Shown here: positions 9,457 to 17,536 of the stretch, piece after piece
Position numbering within the stretch: position 1 is the stretch's first letter
Layout: the number at the start of each line of letters is the position of its first letter
Source: Oscillospiraceae bacterium
GTDB taxonomy: Bacteria > Bacillota > Clostridia > Oscillospirales > Oscillospiraceae
Direction: 5' to 3'
NCBI GenBank assembly: GCA_021201735.1
Contig: JAJQEJ010000015.1
Location: 1 to 46,230 of the forward strand
Length of the DNA stretch: 46,230 nt
Translations under genes and position numbers: made by a program
Notes under the pieces: model-generated
Seen by the model: only the letters and a program-made list of their open reading frames with translations
Database searches by the model: none
What the model was told of the DNA's origin: nothing

Positions 9457-10593
9457 TTATGTTCCGTTGCTTTTTTTCCCGTCCATCCAATGTTCCTTGA
9501 TCGTCTGCCGCGCACGGGCGATTGCCAGACTGCGCGCGGGCACTTCCTGCGTAATGGTAGAGCCCGCGGCCGTATAGGCCCCATCCCCCACCTGCACGGG
9601 TGCGATCAGATTGGTGTTGCAGCCGATAAACGCGCCGTCGCCGATGGTGGTGCGGTGCTTCTCATCGCCGTCGTAGTTGACGGTCACAGTGCCACAGCCA
9701 AAATTGACGCCCTGCCCCACATCGGAATCCCCGACATAGGTCAGGTGGGAAATCTTCGTGCCTGCGCCAATGGTGCTGTTTTTCAGCTCGACAAAGTCCC
9801 CCACCTTCACCGCTCTGCCGATGTGACAGTGTGGGCGGACATAGGCAAACGGCCCGACGGTCGTCTCGTCTTCCACCGTACTCTCGTAGAGCTGGGAGGC
9901 ATTCACCGTCACGCGGTCACCGAGCACGCAGTCGCAAACCATCGTGTTCGGCCCGATCTCGCAGTCGGTGCCAATCCGCGTCTGCCCGCGCAGGATGGTG
10001 CCCGGCAACAGCACGGTGCCAACCCCAATCTCGACCTCCGGCCCGACAAACGTACTTGCGGGATCAATGATCCGCACCCCCGCCTGCCGGAGCTGTTTTT
10101 GTCTGCCGCGCTGCACAATCTGCGGCGCGGCCTCGTCCACATTTTCCGCCGTGAGCGCCAGAAACCCAGCCTCACATCGGCCATCTATCTTGCTTTGCAG
10201 CGTAAAAATATCCGCCCGCCCGTCCCAGAGCCGGGCGCGCAGGTCATCCGACAGGGTGTATACCTTCCCGCATACCTCCCGCTCGTCCTCGCCGGGAAAG
10301 ACCGGATGCGCAAACACAAAAACCGTGCTGACATGACTCAGAAACTCCGCCAAGCGCGCCGCAGTGTCCTGCGCCGCCGCATCCGCAATCACCGCCTGCT
10401 CCGGAAAGCACTGCGCCACAGCGGGCCTGTCCCGCGCATCGCAGACGACAAAAAAGCGTTGCACCCCCTGTCTCTGCAGCGCCACACGCAGCCACACCGC
10501 GGCGGGATCAAACAAAATATGTTCCAGCATCATGGGGGACTGATTTCCGTCTCCTGACAGGAAAACAATGGCTCCTGGCGCTCCCAATGGCAT
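9457..10593 (-). CDS. GlmU-like protein: intact acetyltransferase, degenerate uridylyltransferase half
   Basis: This 378-residue protein sits at the glmU position before prs. The C-terminal left-handed beta-helix is well conserved: GPFAYVRPH, FVELKNS, SHLTYVGDSD and NYDGDEKHRT keep the Arg, Lys, His, Tyr and Asn residues used by GlmU to acetylate glucosamine 1-phosphate. The N-terminal half is only about 170 residues instead of about 230 and lacks the nucleotide loop LAAGxGTRM, the QLGTGHA motif and the YGDxPLI metal site. It is therefore unlikely to make UDP-GlcNAc by itself. ATG at 10593 was chosen because AAGGAGG precedes it; an in-frame ATG at 10614 lacks such a site. The usual family length is about 455. 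Confidence 0.88.
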   Translation of the reverse strand: MPLGAPGAIVFLSGDGNQSPMMLEHILFDPAAVWLRVALQRQGVQRFFVVCDARDRPAVAQCFPEQAVIADAAAQDTAARLAEFLSHVSTVFVFAHPVFPGEDEREVCGKVYTLSDDLRARLWDGRADIFTLQSKIDGRCEAGFLALTAENVDEAAPQIVQRGRQKQLRQAGVRIIDPASTFVGPEVEIGVGTVLLPGTILRGQTRIGTDCEIGPNTMVCDCVLGDRVTVNASQLYESTVEDETTVGPFAYVRPHCHIGRAVKVGDFVELKNSTIGAGTKISHLTYVGDSDVGQGVNFGCGTVTVNYDGDEKHRTTIGDGAFIGCNTNLIAPVQVGDGAYTAAGSTITQEVPARSLAIARARQTIKEHWMDGKKSNGT

Positions 10594-10627
10594 TGCGCCT
10601 CCTTCCGTACGCATTCACTTGTGTCTC

Positions 10628-10656
10628 ATTATAACAAATATTTTAGCAATTTGCAC
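10628..10656 (-). promoter_or_regulatory. Promoter of the glmU-prs-pth-mfd block
   Basis: On the minus strand GTGCAA (10656-10651) and TATAAT (10633-10628) are 17 bases apart. The -10 is perfect and the -35 weak, which may mean an activator is needed. Confidence 0.55.
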
Positions 10657-10659
10657 TCA

Positions 10660-10711
10660 TTCCAATGAAATTTTATACAGTTTCGTTGCTTTCCAATAGA
10701 ATGTACAGTTT
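10660..10711. repeat. Two imperfect direct repeats TTCCAAT...TACAGTTT
   Basis: TTCCAAT (10660, 10691) followed 13-16 bases later by TACAGTTT (10676, 10704) occurs twice just upstream of the glmU promoter. The TACAGT core also occurs near the divergent gntR promoter. The rest of the 304-base intergenic stretch is AT-rich promoter DNA with no further gene. Confidence 0.4.
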
Positions 10712-10812
10712 TCTTTTTTCATTTGTCAACAAATTGACAAGCGCACATCTGATTTTTCCCCTCTCTGTTCCAAATATTAAGATTTTTTCATAAAATCGTA
10801 AGGTTTTCCCCC

Positions 10813-10841
10813 TTGTGCTTTTCCGCACCATCCCATATACT
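10813..10841 (+). promoter_or_regulatory. SigA-type promoter of the gntR-ABC operon
   Basis: TTGTGC (10813-10818) and TATACT (10836-10841) are 17 bases apart. The -10 box overlaps the first of three ACTGTA/TACAGT elements. Confidence 0.6.
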
Positions 10842-10877
10842 GTAATCCATCCACTGTACTAATCTACGCCATACAGT
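10839..10877 (+). promoter_or_regulatory. Candidate operator: ACTGTA, ACTGTA, TACAGT
   Basis: ACTGTA at 10839 and 10853 and its reverse complement TACAGT at 10872 cover the region from the -10 box to just before the gntR ribosome binding site. This suits autorepression by the encoded YtrA-type regulator, as known for that subfamily. The assignment is an inference. Confidence 0.45.
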
Positions 10878-10897
10878 CAAGTGAAAGGAGATATCCC

Positions 10898-11257
10898 ATG
10901 ATCAGTCTCAACTCCAGAGACGCCCGCCCGATCTATGAGCAGGTTAAGGACGGCCTGCGCCACCTGATGATCACCGGCGGGCTGCAAGCCGGCGATCAGC
11001 TTCCCTCCGTGCGCACACTCGCCGCGACACTCGCCATCAACCCCAATACCATCCAGCGCGCGTATGACGCGCTGGAGAAGGAGGGCTATCTCCAGTCGGT
11101 CGCCGGAAAGGGCTCCTTTGCGGCCCCGCAGGATGCCGTCACGCAGAATCGGCGCACAGCCCTGCTCAAGCAATTTGATGATACTACAGCGGAGCTGCTT
11201 TTCCTGGGACTCACCCGGCAGGAGCTCTCCACAAGGATTCAGGAGGTACACGCATGA
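10898..11257 (+). CDS. GntR-family regulator, YtrA subfamily
   Basis: This 119-residue protein has the GntR winged-helix DNA-binding domain in residues 10-78 (IYEQVKDGLRHLMI, then LPSVRTLAATLAINPNTIQRAY) and only a short C-terminal tail, which defines the YtrA subfamily. Such regulators usually repress a linked ABC transporter operon and respond to cell-envelope stress or cell-wall-active antibiotics. The start has AAAGGAG upstream. Its stop overlaps the start of the ABC ATPase by four bases (ATGA), so the genes are translationally coupled. The ligand is unknown. Confidence 0.93.
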   Translation: MISLNSRDARPIYEQVKDGLRHLMITGGLQAGDQLPSVRTLAATLAINPNTIQRAYDALEKEGYLQSVAGKGSFAAPQDAVTQNRRTALLKQFDDTTAELLFLGLTRQELSTRIQEVHA

Positions 11258-12156
11258 TTGAAGTCAGGCATGTCGCCAAAACATTCGACCAGTTCCAGGC
11301 CCTGCACGACCTGAATATGACAGTAAAAGACGGCTCTATTTACGGTCTTGTCGGCCCCAACGGCGCGGGCAAATCCACCATCCTGCGCCACATCACAGGC
11401 ATCCTCCGGCAGGACGAGGGGCAGGTGCTGGTAGACGGCGCACCGATCTATGAAAATCCCGCGGTAAAGTCACGCATTTCTTCGATCCCGGATGATATTT
11501 ACTATTTCCCCTCCGCCTCCACGCGGGATATGATGCGCTTTTTAAAGGGCTTTTACCCGCGCTTTGACATGGCGCGTTACAATGCCCTAAAGGACGTCTT
11601 TCAGACCGTGAAGGAGACCACGCCCATGCGGCGGCTTTCCAAGGGGATGCAAAAGCAGGCGGCGTTCTGGCTCTCGATGAGCTGCAGGCCGGATATCCTC
11701 GTGCTCGACGAGCCGGTGGACGGGCTCGACCCCGTCATGCGCCGCCAGGTCTGGGCCCTGCTGATGGGGGACGTCTCCGAGCACGGGACGACCGTGCTTG
11801 TCTCCTCCCACAACCTGCGCGAGCTGGAGGATGTGTGCGACCACGTCGGTATCCTCTCCCACGGCACCGTGCTCATTGAGCGCTCCCTTGCCGACCTGCA
11901 GGACAACGTGGTCAAAATGCAGGTCGTGTTTCAGGACCGGGAGGCGCCCGCCCTGCCGCCTGATCTGGAGGTGCTGCACATCTCGCAGGTGGGACGCATC
12001 CACACCATCATCGTGCGCGGCAGCGCGGCGGATGTGACGACACGCCTTGCGGTCTTCAGCCCCATTTTGATGGAGGCGCTCCCGCTCACGCTAGAGGAAA
12101 TCTTTATCTATGAACTGGGAGGTGAGGACTATGCAGTCCGTGAAATCGTACTTTAA
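11254..12156 (+). CDS. ABC transporter ATP-binding protein (YtrB-like)
   Basis: This 300-residue ATPase powers the membrane protein encoded next. Walker A GPNGAGKST is at residues 34-42, the signature LSKGMQKQ near 129, and Walker B ILVLDEP near 150 followed by the D-loop GLDP and the switch histidine in SSHNL. The C-terminal part after about residue 220 is typical of exporter-type ATPases of this class. It is coupled to gntR by ATGA and runs 26 bases into the permease gene. The substrate cannot be read from the sequence; antimicrobial peptide or lipid export is a family-based guess. Confidence 0.93.
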   Translation: MIEVRHVAKTFDQFQALHDLNMTVKDGSIYGLVGPNGAGKSTILRHITGILRQDEGQVLVDGAPIYENPAVKSRISSIPDDIYYFPSASTRDMMRFLKGFYPRFDMARYNALKDVFQTVKETTPMRRLSKGMQKQAAFWLSMSCRPDILVLDEPVDGLDPVMRRQVWALLMGDVSEHGTTVLVSSHNLRELEDVCDHVGILSHGTVLIERSLADLQDNVVKMQVVFQDREAPALPPDLEVLHISQVGRIHTIIVRGSAADVTTRLAVFSPILMEALPLTLEEIFIYELGGEDYAVREIVL

Positions 12157-14098
12157 TCCGACGCTGTTCCGCAAAAATTTCGTCCGCTTTTGGCCGATCT
12201 GGGTGGTCTATCTGCTCAGCTGCCTTTCCCTTCCGCTCGCTCTCTCTGCTGAGTACTCCCCTGCTTTTACTCCCGATGTGCTCAAGTACAACACCACCTC
12301 GTCCATACTGGAGCACGCCACTTCTTTTTCTGTCCCCCTCTCCTGCGTTTTTGGTATTCTGGTTGCCATAGCGGTTTTTTCCTATCTTTTCAGCAGCCGC
12401 TCCGTCGGCTTTGCGCACACCCTTCCAATGCGCCGTGAGGGGCTGTTTCTGACCAACTATCTCTCCGGTTTTTGCTTCTTTCTGTTCCCGCTCGTTCTTG
12501 TCTTCGTCATCTCGCTACTTGTCTGTGCCTCCATGGGTGTTATCTGCATCGGCACGCTGCTCACATGGCTTGTGGTACATGTGCTCTGCACAATCTTCTT
12601 CTACTCCTTCGCGGTTTTCTGCGCCATGTTCACAGGCCACCTTCTGGCGCTGCCCGCGTTCTATATTATATTTAATGTGCTGGCACTGGGCATCAGCTCC
12701 ATATTACAGGTGGTCTTTGAATATTTCCTGTATGGCTATAGCTGGGGGTCCTTTTCCGCACTCAACACAGTTGCCGATTGGCTGACCCCCGCCTCTATGC
12801 TCTCACGACTGGATTGCGTAAGTGACCGCACAACGTTGACCACCGCGATAACCGGTATGGAATATGCTCTGCTCTATGCCGTGGTCGGCATTGTCTTTGC
12901 CGTGCTCGCGCTGCTTGTTTACCGGCGCCGCCAATTGGAGCTAGCCGGCGATGTGGTGGCCGTTCGCTGGGTGCGCCCCATTTTCCGCTACGGCTTCGCC
13001 GCCTGCTTTTCCATGGTGATCGGGTGTGTTCTTTATGCTATTTTTACGAATGATATTATCCCGTTCGACAGCGCACCGCTCCTGATCTTTTTCCTGCTTC
13101 TCAGCGGCGTTATCGGATATTTCCTTGCCGAGATGCTTCTGCAAAAGTCCTTTCGCGTCTTCCGCCGTTGGAAAGGCTGCGCCGTGTTTTCCGTCTGTGT
13201 GCTGGCCCTGTCCCTCTGTCTCGCCTTTGACATAACCGGATATACCACACGGGTCCCGTCCAGTCAAAACATCACGGGCATCTCAATCAGCGGTATCAGC
13301 TCTGCGCCATATGATAGCGCTGCCACCACTTCAATTACCTCCGCCGATTCTGAGGTGATCGCGCAAATTCTCTCCGTACATCAGACACTGATCGGCCTGA
13401 AAGGTTCGGATAATCCCTATGCCCGCAGCTATTCATACCTTGCTTCCGCAGTCACCTCTATCCCGCAAACATCTCTCTCCACGACCATTACCTATACCCT
13501 CTCCAGCGGTGCAGTCATAACACGTGAATACAATGCTACAGTCTCGTTATCCGATCTGACCGCAGACGATTCCCTTGCAAGCCAGTTGCAGACGCTGATC
13601 AATCTCCCCGCGGCAAACGCTTATAACGCCTCAACTTATGATGCTTCCCGCAATCAGTTTTTCTCTTATGCGTTGCTCGACCTCATCCCCGCAAACATCA
13701 CCTCGATCAATATGATGGTCTACGACACCGAGATGGATATCTGGAACACCGCGGAATGCCCCGTCGGTAATGCGCGTACGCAGCTGTATGATGCCATCCT
13801 TGCCGACTTTGCCGAAGGCACCCTCGGTGTGCGCTATCTCTTTGATGAAGACCCGGAACGTCTGACCCATACCTGTGCCAACGATATCACGCTTGTCTAC
13901 TCCGTACCTGCAACAACACCGAACGCTTCCGGGCAGCAGGATTCCTCCTATGTGCAATTTACCATTACCATGACGCCCGATGCCGCTCACACCATCTCTG
14001 CCATGAAAGATCTTGGTATGCTCTCGGACACGAATATTTTAATTACCAACGATGACAGCCGGGCAGACACACTATATAAGACGAATTATGTGCGGTGA
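12131..14098 (+). CDS. ABC transporter permease with large extracytoplasmic domain
   Basis: This is a membrane protein of about 655 residues. The N-terminal half has about eight hydrophobic segments (for example FWPIWVVYLLSCLSLPLAL and SGFCFFLFPLVLVFVISLLV). After the last one (VFSVCVLALSLCLAF, near residue 360) come roughly 280 polar residues rich in Ser, Thr and Ala, presumably outside the cell. ATG at 12131 was preferred over 12110 because GGGAGG precedes it at 12117-12122; the gene still overlaps the ATPase gene by 26 bases. The exact family of the outer domain is not recognised. It would pair with the YtrB-like ATPase. Confidence 0.85.
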   Translation: MQSVKSYFNPTLFRKNFVRFWPIWVVYLLSCLSLPLALSAEYSPAFTPDVLKYNTTSSILEHATSFSVPLSCVFGILVAIAVFSYLFSSRSVGFAHTLPMRREGLFLTNYLSGFCFFLFPLVLVFVISLLVCASMGVICIGTLLTWLVVHVLCTIFFYSFAVFCAMFTGHLLALPAFYIIFNVLALGISSILQVVFEYFLYGYSWGSFSALNTVADWLTPASMLSRLDCVSDRTTLTTAITGMEYALLYAVVGIVFAVLALLVYRRRQLELAGDVVAVRWVRPIFRYGFAACFSMVIGCVLYAIFTNDIIPFDSAPLLIFFLLLSGVIGYFLAEMLLQKSFRVFRRWKGCAVFSVCVLALSLCLAFDITGYTTRVPSSQNITGISISGISSAPYDSAATTSITSADSEVIAQILSVHQTLIGLKGSDNPYARSYSYLASAVTSIPQTSLSTTITYTLSSGAVITREYNATVSLSDLTADDSLASQLQTLINLPAANAYNASTYDASRNQFFSYALLDLIPANITSINMMVYDTEMDIWNTAECPVGNARTQLYDAILADFAEGTLGVRYLFDEDPERLTHTCANDITLVYSVPATTPNASGQQDSSYVQFTITMTPDAAHTISAMKDLGMLSDTNILITNDDSRADTLYKTNYVR

Positions 14099-14120
14099 TT
14101 ATGACCGAAATTTGCCGGTT

Positions 14121-14170
14121 CCCCTTTGTGCCTATTGCCAAAGGCACGAGGGGGATCCCTCTATTTTTTT
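14121..14170 (+). terminator. Terminator of the gntR-ABC operon, with overlapping alternative hairpin
   Basis: GAGGG (14148-14152) and CCCTC (14157-14161) form a short stem followed by seven T (14164-14170). An upstream imperfect stem, starting CCCCTTTGTGCC at 14121 and closing with GGCACGAGGGG, uses the same GAGGG bases, so the two folds compete. Confidence 0.65.
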
Positions 14171-14245
14171 CAATTCTGCATAAAGAAAATGGTAAATTTC
14201 CTGCAATTATCGGCATGATATAACGAAAAACAAAAGGAATGCGCC

Positions 14246-14274
14246 TTGCTTTTTTGCGCAGAGCGTATTATAAT
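14246..14274 (+). promoter_or_regulatory. SigA-type promoter of the thiolase operon
   Basis: TTGCTT (14246-14251) and TATAAT (14269-14274) are 17 bases apart, about 60 bases before the thiolase start. Confidence 0.65.
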
Positions 14275-14340
14275 CTGTGATTGGGAAGTGTTTTTTTGGC
14301 CTGTGGGCTAAAATACAATATTTTTGTGGAGGTTATACAC

Positions 14341-15519
14341 ATGAAAGAGGTCTATGTAGTAAACTGTTGCCGCACCGCGGTCGGTGCCTTTGGGGGCAGC
14401 CTCAAGGATACCCCGGCCCCCGAGATGGGTGCAATCGTCGCAAAAGAGGTGCTCGCGCGCAGCGGCGTGAAGCCGGAGCAGGTGGATGAGGTCATGTTCG
14501 GCTGTGTGCTCACCGCCGCGCTGAGCCAGAACGTCGCCCGTCAGGTCGCCATTAAGGCGGGCCTCCCCATTGAGACGCCCGCGTATACCATCGGTATGGT
14601 CTGCGGCTCCGGACTCAAAAGCGTAATTGAAGGTGCCCGCGCTATTGTTGCAGGCGACGCCGATATCGTTTTGACCGGCGGTACCGAGAACATGTCCGCC
14701 GCGCCCTACGCCATTCCCACCGCGCGCTACGGTGCCCGCATGGGCCCCGCCAAGATGGTGGATACCATGCAGTATGACGGCCTGACCGATGCTTTTGATG
14801 GCATCCTGATGGGCGAGACCGCGGAGAACATCTGCGATAAGTGGGGCATCACCCGCGAGGAGCTCGACGCCTTTGCGCTCTCCTCTCAGGAAAAGGCGGC
14901 AGCCGCCCTTGCGTCGAACCGCTTTGCCGACGAGATTGTCCCCGTCATGGTAAAGCAAAAGAGGGAAATGGTCGAGTTTAAGGTGGACGAATTCCCCCGC
15001 GCTACCACCGCCGAGAGCCTCACGAAGCTCAAGCCCGCCTTCCGCAAGGACGGCCGCGTCACCGCGGGCAACTCCTCCGGCATCAACGACGGCGCAGCCG
15101 CCATCCTGCTCGCTTCCAAGGAGGCGGTCGAAAAGTATGGCCTCAAGCCCATGTGCAAGCTCATCAGCTGGGGCCAGGGCGGCGTTGATCCGAAGATCAT
15201 GGGCGTCGGCCCCGTTCCCGCAACCAAGAACGCACTGGAAAAGATCAACATGACCGTCGACCAGCTCGACCTCATTGAGGCGAACGAAGCGTTTGCCGCG
15301 CAGTCTGTCGCTGTCGCAAGAGAGCTGAAGTTCGACATGAGCAAGGTCAACGTAAACGGCGGTGCCATCGCCATCGGCCACCCCGTCGGTGCTTCCGGCG
15401 CGCGTATTATCTGCACGCTACTGCACGAGATGCAGAAGCGCGACAATGTAAAGACCGGCCTCGCTACCCTTTGCATCGGCGGCGGTATGGGCGTTGCGGC
15501 GATCTTTGAAAAGTGCTGA
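14341..15519 (+). CDS. thlA: Acetyl-CoA acetyltransferase (thiolase)
   Basis: This 392-residue cytosolic enzyme condenses two acetyl-CoA into acetoacetyl-CoA, the first step of clostridial butyrate-type fermentation, or runs the reverse reaction. The active-site residues are present: nucleophile Cys88 in GMVCGSGLKS, the His of GGAIAIGHPVGASG, and the second Cys in CIGGGMG near the end. Length is standard. ATG at 14341 has GGAGG upstream; an in-frame start at 14281 overlaps promoter DNA and lacks a site. The CoA-transferase subunits follow, so the product is probably handed to them. Whether the main flow is butyrate, acetoacetate use or acetone-type chemistry cannot be told here. Confidence 0.95.
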   Translation: MKEVYVVNCCRTAVGAFGGSLKDTPAPEMGAIVAKEVLARSGVKPEQVDEVMFGCVLTAALSQNVARQVAIKAGLPIETPAYTIGMVCGSGLKSVIEGARAIVAGDADIVLTGGTENMSAAPYAIPTARYGARMGPAKMVDTMQYDGLTDAFDGILMGETAENICDKWGITREELDAFALSSQEKAAAALASNRFADEIVPVMVKQKREMVEFKVDEFPRATTAESLTKLKPAFRKDGRVTAGNSSGINDGAAAILLASKEAVEKYGLKPMCKLISWGQGGVDPKIMGVGPVPATKNALEKINMTVDQLDLIEANEAFAAQSVAVARELKFDMSKVNVNGGAIAIGHPVGASGARIICTLLHEMQKRDNVKTGLATLCIGGGMGVAAIFEKC

Positions 15520-15542
15520 TTACATCCCCGTCACTGGAACCG

Positions 15543-15574
15543 CGGACAACCGGATACCGGTTGTCCGTTGTTTC
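15543..15574 (+). terminator. Perfect hairpin between thiolase and CoA-transferase genes
   Basis: CGGACAACCGG and CCGGTTGTCCG pair perfectly around ATA, followed by TTGTTTC. The T-run is interrupted, so it is probably a partial terminator or an mRNA stability element that lowers expression of the downstream genes. Confidence 0.6.
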
Positions 15575-15611
15575 AATTCGGTAAAATAGATTAATTTAGG
15601 AGGAAGCAGTT

Positions 15612-16298
15612 TTGGCTAAGTTTATTTCCGTGACAGAAGCGGTTGCCCTGATTCCTGACGGCGCAAGCATTATGTTCGGCGGCTTTATGGGCAACGGAAA
15701 CGCGCACAAGATTATCGCCGCGCTTGCGGAGAGCGGCAAAGGCAATTTCACCATGCTCTGTAACGATGCCTCCATGCCTGTAGGCCCTTTGGGCGAAGAC
15801 ATGTACGGCGTTGCCAAGCTCATTCATAACCGTCAGGTTAAGCACCTCATCGCTACCCACGTAGGCCTCAATCCGGAGGTCGCCGCGCAGATGAATGAGG
15901 GCTCACTCAAGGTCACCCTCATTCCGCAGGGCTCTATGGCGGAGATGATCCGCGCGGGCGGCGCGGGCCTCGGCGGCGTGCTCACGCCGACCGGCGTCAA
16001 GACCATCGTGGAGGAAAATGAGTTCTGCCTCGGCAAGCAGGAGATTGACGGGCGCAGCTATCTGCTGATGAAGCCGCTGCGCGCCGATATCGCGCTCATC
16101 TCTGGCTACAACGTCGATAAAGCGGGCAATATCTGGTATAAGGGTACCACCCGCAACTTTAACCTACCTATGGCCACGGCGGCGGATCTAGTGATCTGTG
16201 AGGCCGATCATGTGGTGGAGATCGGCGGGATTGTCCCCGAGAACGTCCACACCTCCGGTGTATTTGTTGACTACGTTGTAGATGGAGGGAATGCGTAA
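15612..16298 (+). CDS. CoA-transferase subunit A (AtoD/CtfA type)
   Basis: This 228-residue alpha subunit of a class I 3-oxoacid CoA-transferase would move CoA between acetoacetyl-CoA and a short-chain acid such as acetate or butyrate. It shows the family glycine-rich motif GGFMGNGNAHKII near the N-terminus and GGAGLGGVLTPTG in the middle. The start is TTG at 15612, set by AGGAGG eight bases upstream. Its TAA shares its last base with the ATG of subunit B, so the two are made together. It lies directly after a thiolase gene. The preferred acid is unknown. Confidence 0.93.
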   Translation: MAKFISVTEAVALIPDGASIMFGGFMGNGNAHKIIAALAESGKGNFTMLCNDASMPVGPLGEDMYGVAKLIHNRQVKHLIATHVGLNPEVAAQMNEGSLKVTLIPQGSMAEMIRAGGAGLGGVLTPTGVKTIVEENEFCLGKQEIDGRSYLLMKPLRADIALISGYNVDKAGNIWYKGTTRNFNLPMATAADLVICEADHVVEIGGIVPENVHTSGVFVDYVVDGGNA

Positions 16299-16954
16299 TG
16301 GATAAGTCTGAAATCAAAACCTATATTGCCGCCCGCGTGGCGAAAGAGCTCAAGGACGGCGACGTGGTCAATCTCGGCATCGGCCTGCCCACGCTGGTGC
16401 CCCAGTTCCTGCCCGAAGGGGTGCATGTCGTACTCCAGTCGGAGAACGGCACCATCGGCACCGCGCCGGTTACCGTGGAGAACAAGGATCCGCATTACGT
16501 GGTTGACGCTGGCGGATCGCCGTCCGCCGTCGGCCCCGGCGGCTGCTTTATCGACTCCTGCACGTCCTTTGGCCTCATCCGCGGCGGACATGTGGACGCC
16601 ACCATTTTAGGCGGGCTGGAAGTGGACGAGGAGGGGTCACTGGCTAACTGGATCATCCCCGGCAAAAAGGTGCCCGGCATGGGCGGCGCGATGGACCTGC
16701 TGGTCGGCGCAAAAAGCGTCATCGTCGCCATGGAGCACACCGCGAAGGGAAACCCGAAAATCCTGAAAAAGTGCCGCCTGCCTTACACGGCAGTAAACTG
16801 CATCACAAAGATCATTACGGAGATGTGTGTGCTGGATGTCACCCCCAATGGACTTGTGATGATCGAGATCAACCCCGAGTTCACCCCCGAACAGGTACAG
16901 GCCGCGACCGAAGCGACCCTGACCGTCAGCCCGGATCTCAAACCGATGGCCTAG
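16298..16954 (+). CDS. CoA-transferase subunit B (AtoA/CtfB type)
   Basis: This 218-residue beta subunit carries the catalytic glutamate. The class I motif SENG is at residues 48-51, making Glu49 the residue that forms the CoA thioester. Another conserved stretch is GGHVDATILGGLEVD. It starts on the last base of the subunit A stop codon. A strong terminator follows at 16977-17016. With the thiolase it forms a three-gene unit for acetoacetyl-CoA conversion. No acetoacetate decarboxylase or hydroxybutyryl-CoA dehydrogenase is nearby. Confidence 0.94.
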   Translation: MDKSEIKTYIAARVAKELKDGDVVNLGIGLPTLVPQFLPEGVHVVLQSENGTIGTAPVTVENKDPHYVVDAGGSPSAVGPGGCFIDSCTSFGLIRGGHVDATILGGLEVDEEGSLANWIIPGKKVPGMGGAMDLLVGAKSVIVAMEHTAKGNPKILKKCRLPYTAVNCITKIITEMCVLDVTPNGLVMIEINPEFTPEQVQAATEATLTVSPDLKPMA

Positions 16955-16976
16955 CCTTCCATAATGAAATAGTGCA

Positions 16977-17016
16977 GGGGTGCCGTGTTTTGCGGCACCC
17001 CCAATTTTTGTTTTTT
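16977..17016 (+). terminator. Rho-independent terminator of the thiolase operon
   Basis: GGGGTGCCG and CGGCACCCC pair around TGTTTTG, then a long T-rich tail follows. A diverged copy of the loop and right arm lies at 17503-17517. Confidence 0.9.
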
Positions 17017-17052
17017 ATCTTGTAGAAACACCATGTACCATCCATTATAGTA

Positions 17053-17463
17053 CTAATGATCATCTATCCAGTTCCAATAGTTCGTTTTTCCGTCGCCTGC
17101 AAGCGGTTCATAAAATAAAACATCGTTTGTGGTCTGTGGTTCTATCCGCAAACTACTCAGTTTTATATCCAGATCACGGATGGCCTTGGTCTGAACCAGA
17201 TTCACCAATACATGTACCTGACTATCCTCTGCATGTGTGACCGCGATGTTTCCCACAGTATTAAATACCGAAATTACTTTGGCATCGGCAGGCCCTTCAT
17301 AGTTGTACACTTCATGTATCACAGGGGATGCCAAGGCGTCTTCGTCATTTTCAATTGCCGCATCTACGAAGCCCTCGATATGGGAAGTCGTATTACAACC
17401 TGACATCGCGATTACAAATACAGCCGCCAGCAAAAGACTGGTTATCTTATTTGGTTCCATCAT
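17053..17463 (-). CDS. Small lipoprotein, possible truncated DUF4097-like protein
   Basis: This 136-residue protein has a lipoprotein signal (SLLLAAVFVIAMSGC), so it is probably anchored on the outer face of the membrane. The mature part contains a beta-rich stretch (VISVFNTVGNIAVTH, then VHVLVNLV) that resembles one repeat unit of DUF4097-type adhesin-like beta-helix proteins, which are normally roughly twice as long. It stops abruptly after NYWNWIDDH at TAG, which may mean C-terminal truncation. ATG at 17463 has AGGAGG upstream; the longer reading to 17622 runs into yqeC. It lies 73 bases after yqeC on the same strand and is flanked by two related hairpin sequences. Function unknown. Confidence 0.7.
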   Translation of the reverse strand: MMEPNKITSLLLAAVFVIAMSGCNTTSHIEGFVDAAIENDEDALASPVIHEVYNYEGPADAKVISVFNTVGNIAVTHAEDSQVHVLVNLVQTKAIRDLDIKLSSLRIEPQTTNDVLFYEPLAGDGKTNYWNWIDDH

Positions 17464-17536
17464 TCGAGTCCTCCTGATTAAATTGGGCGTATAGGGAACT
17501 GCGTTTTGCGGCACTCCTGTTTTTGATATATTGCGG

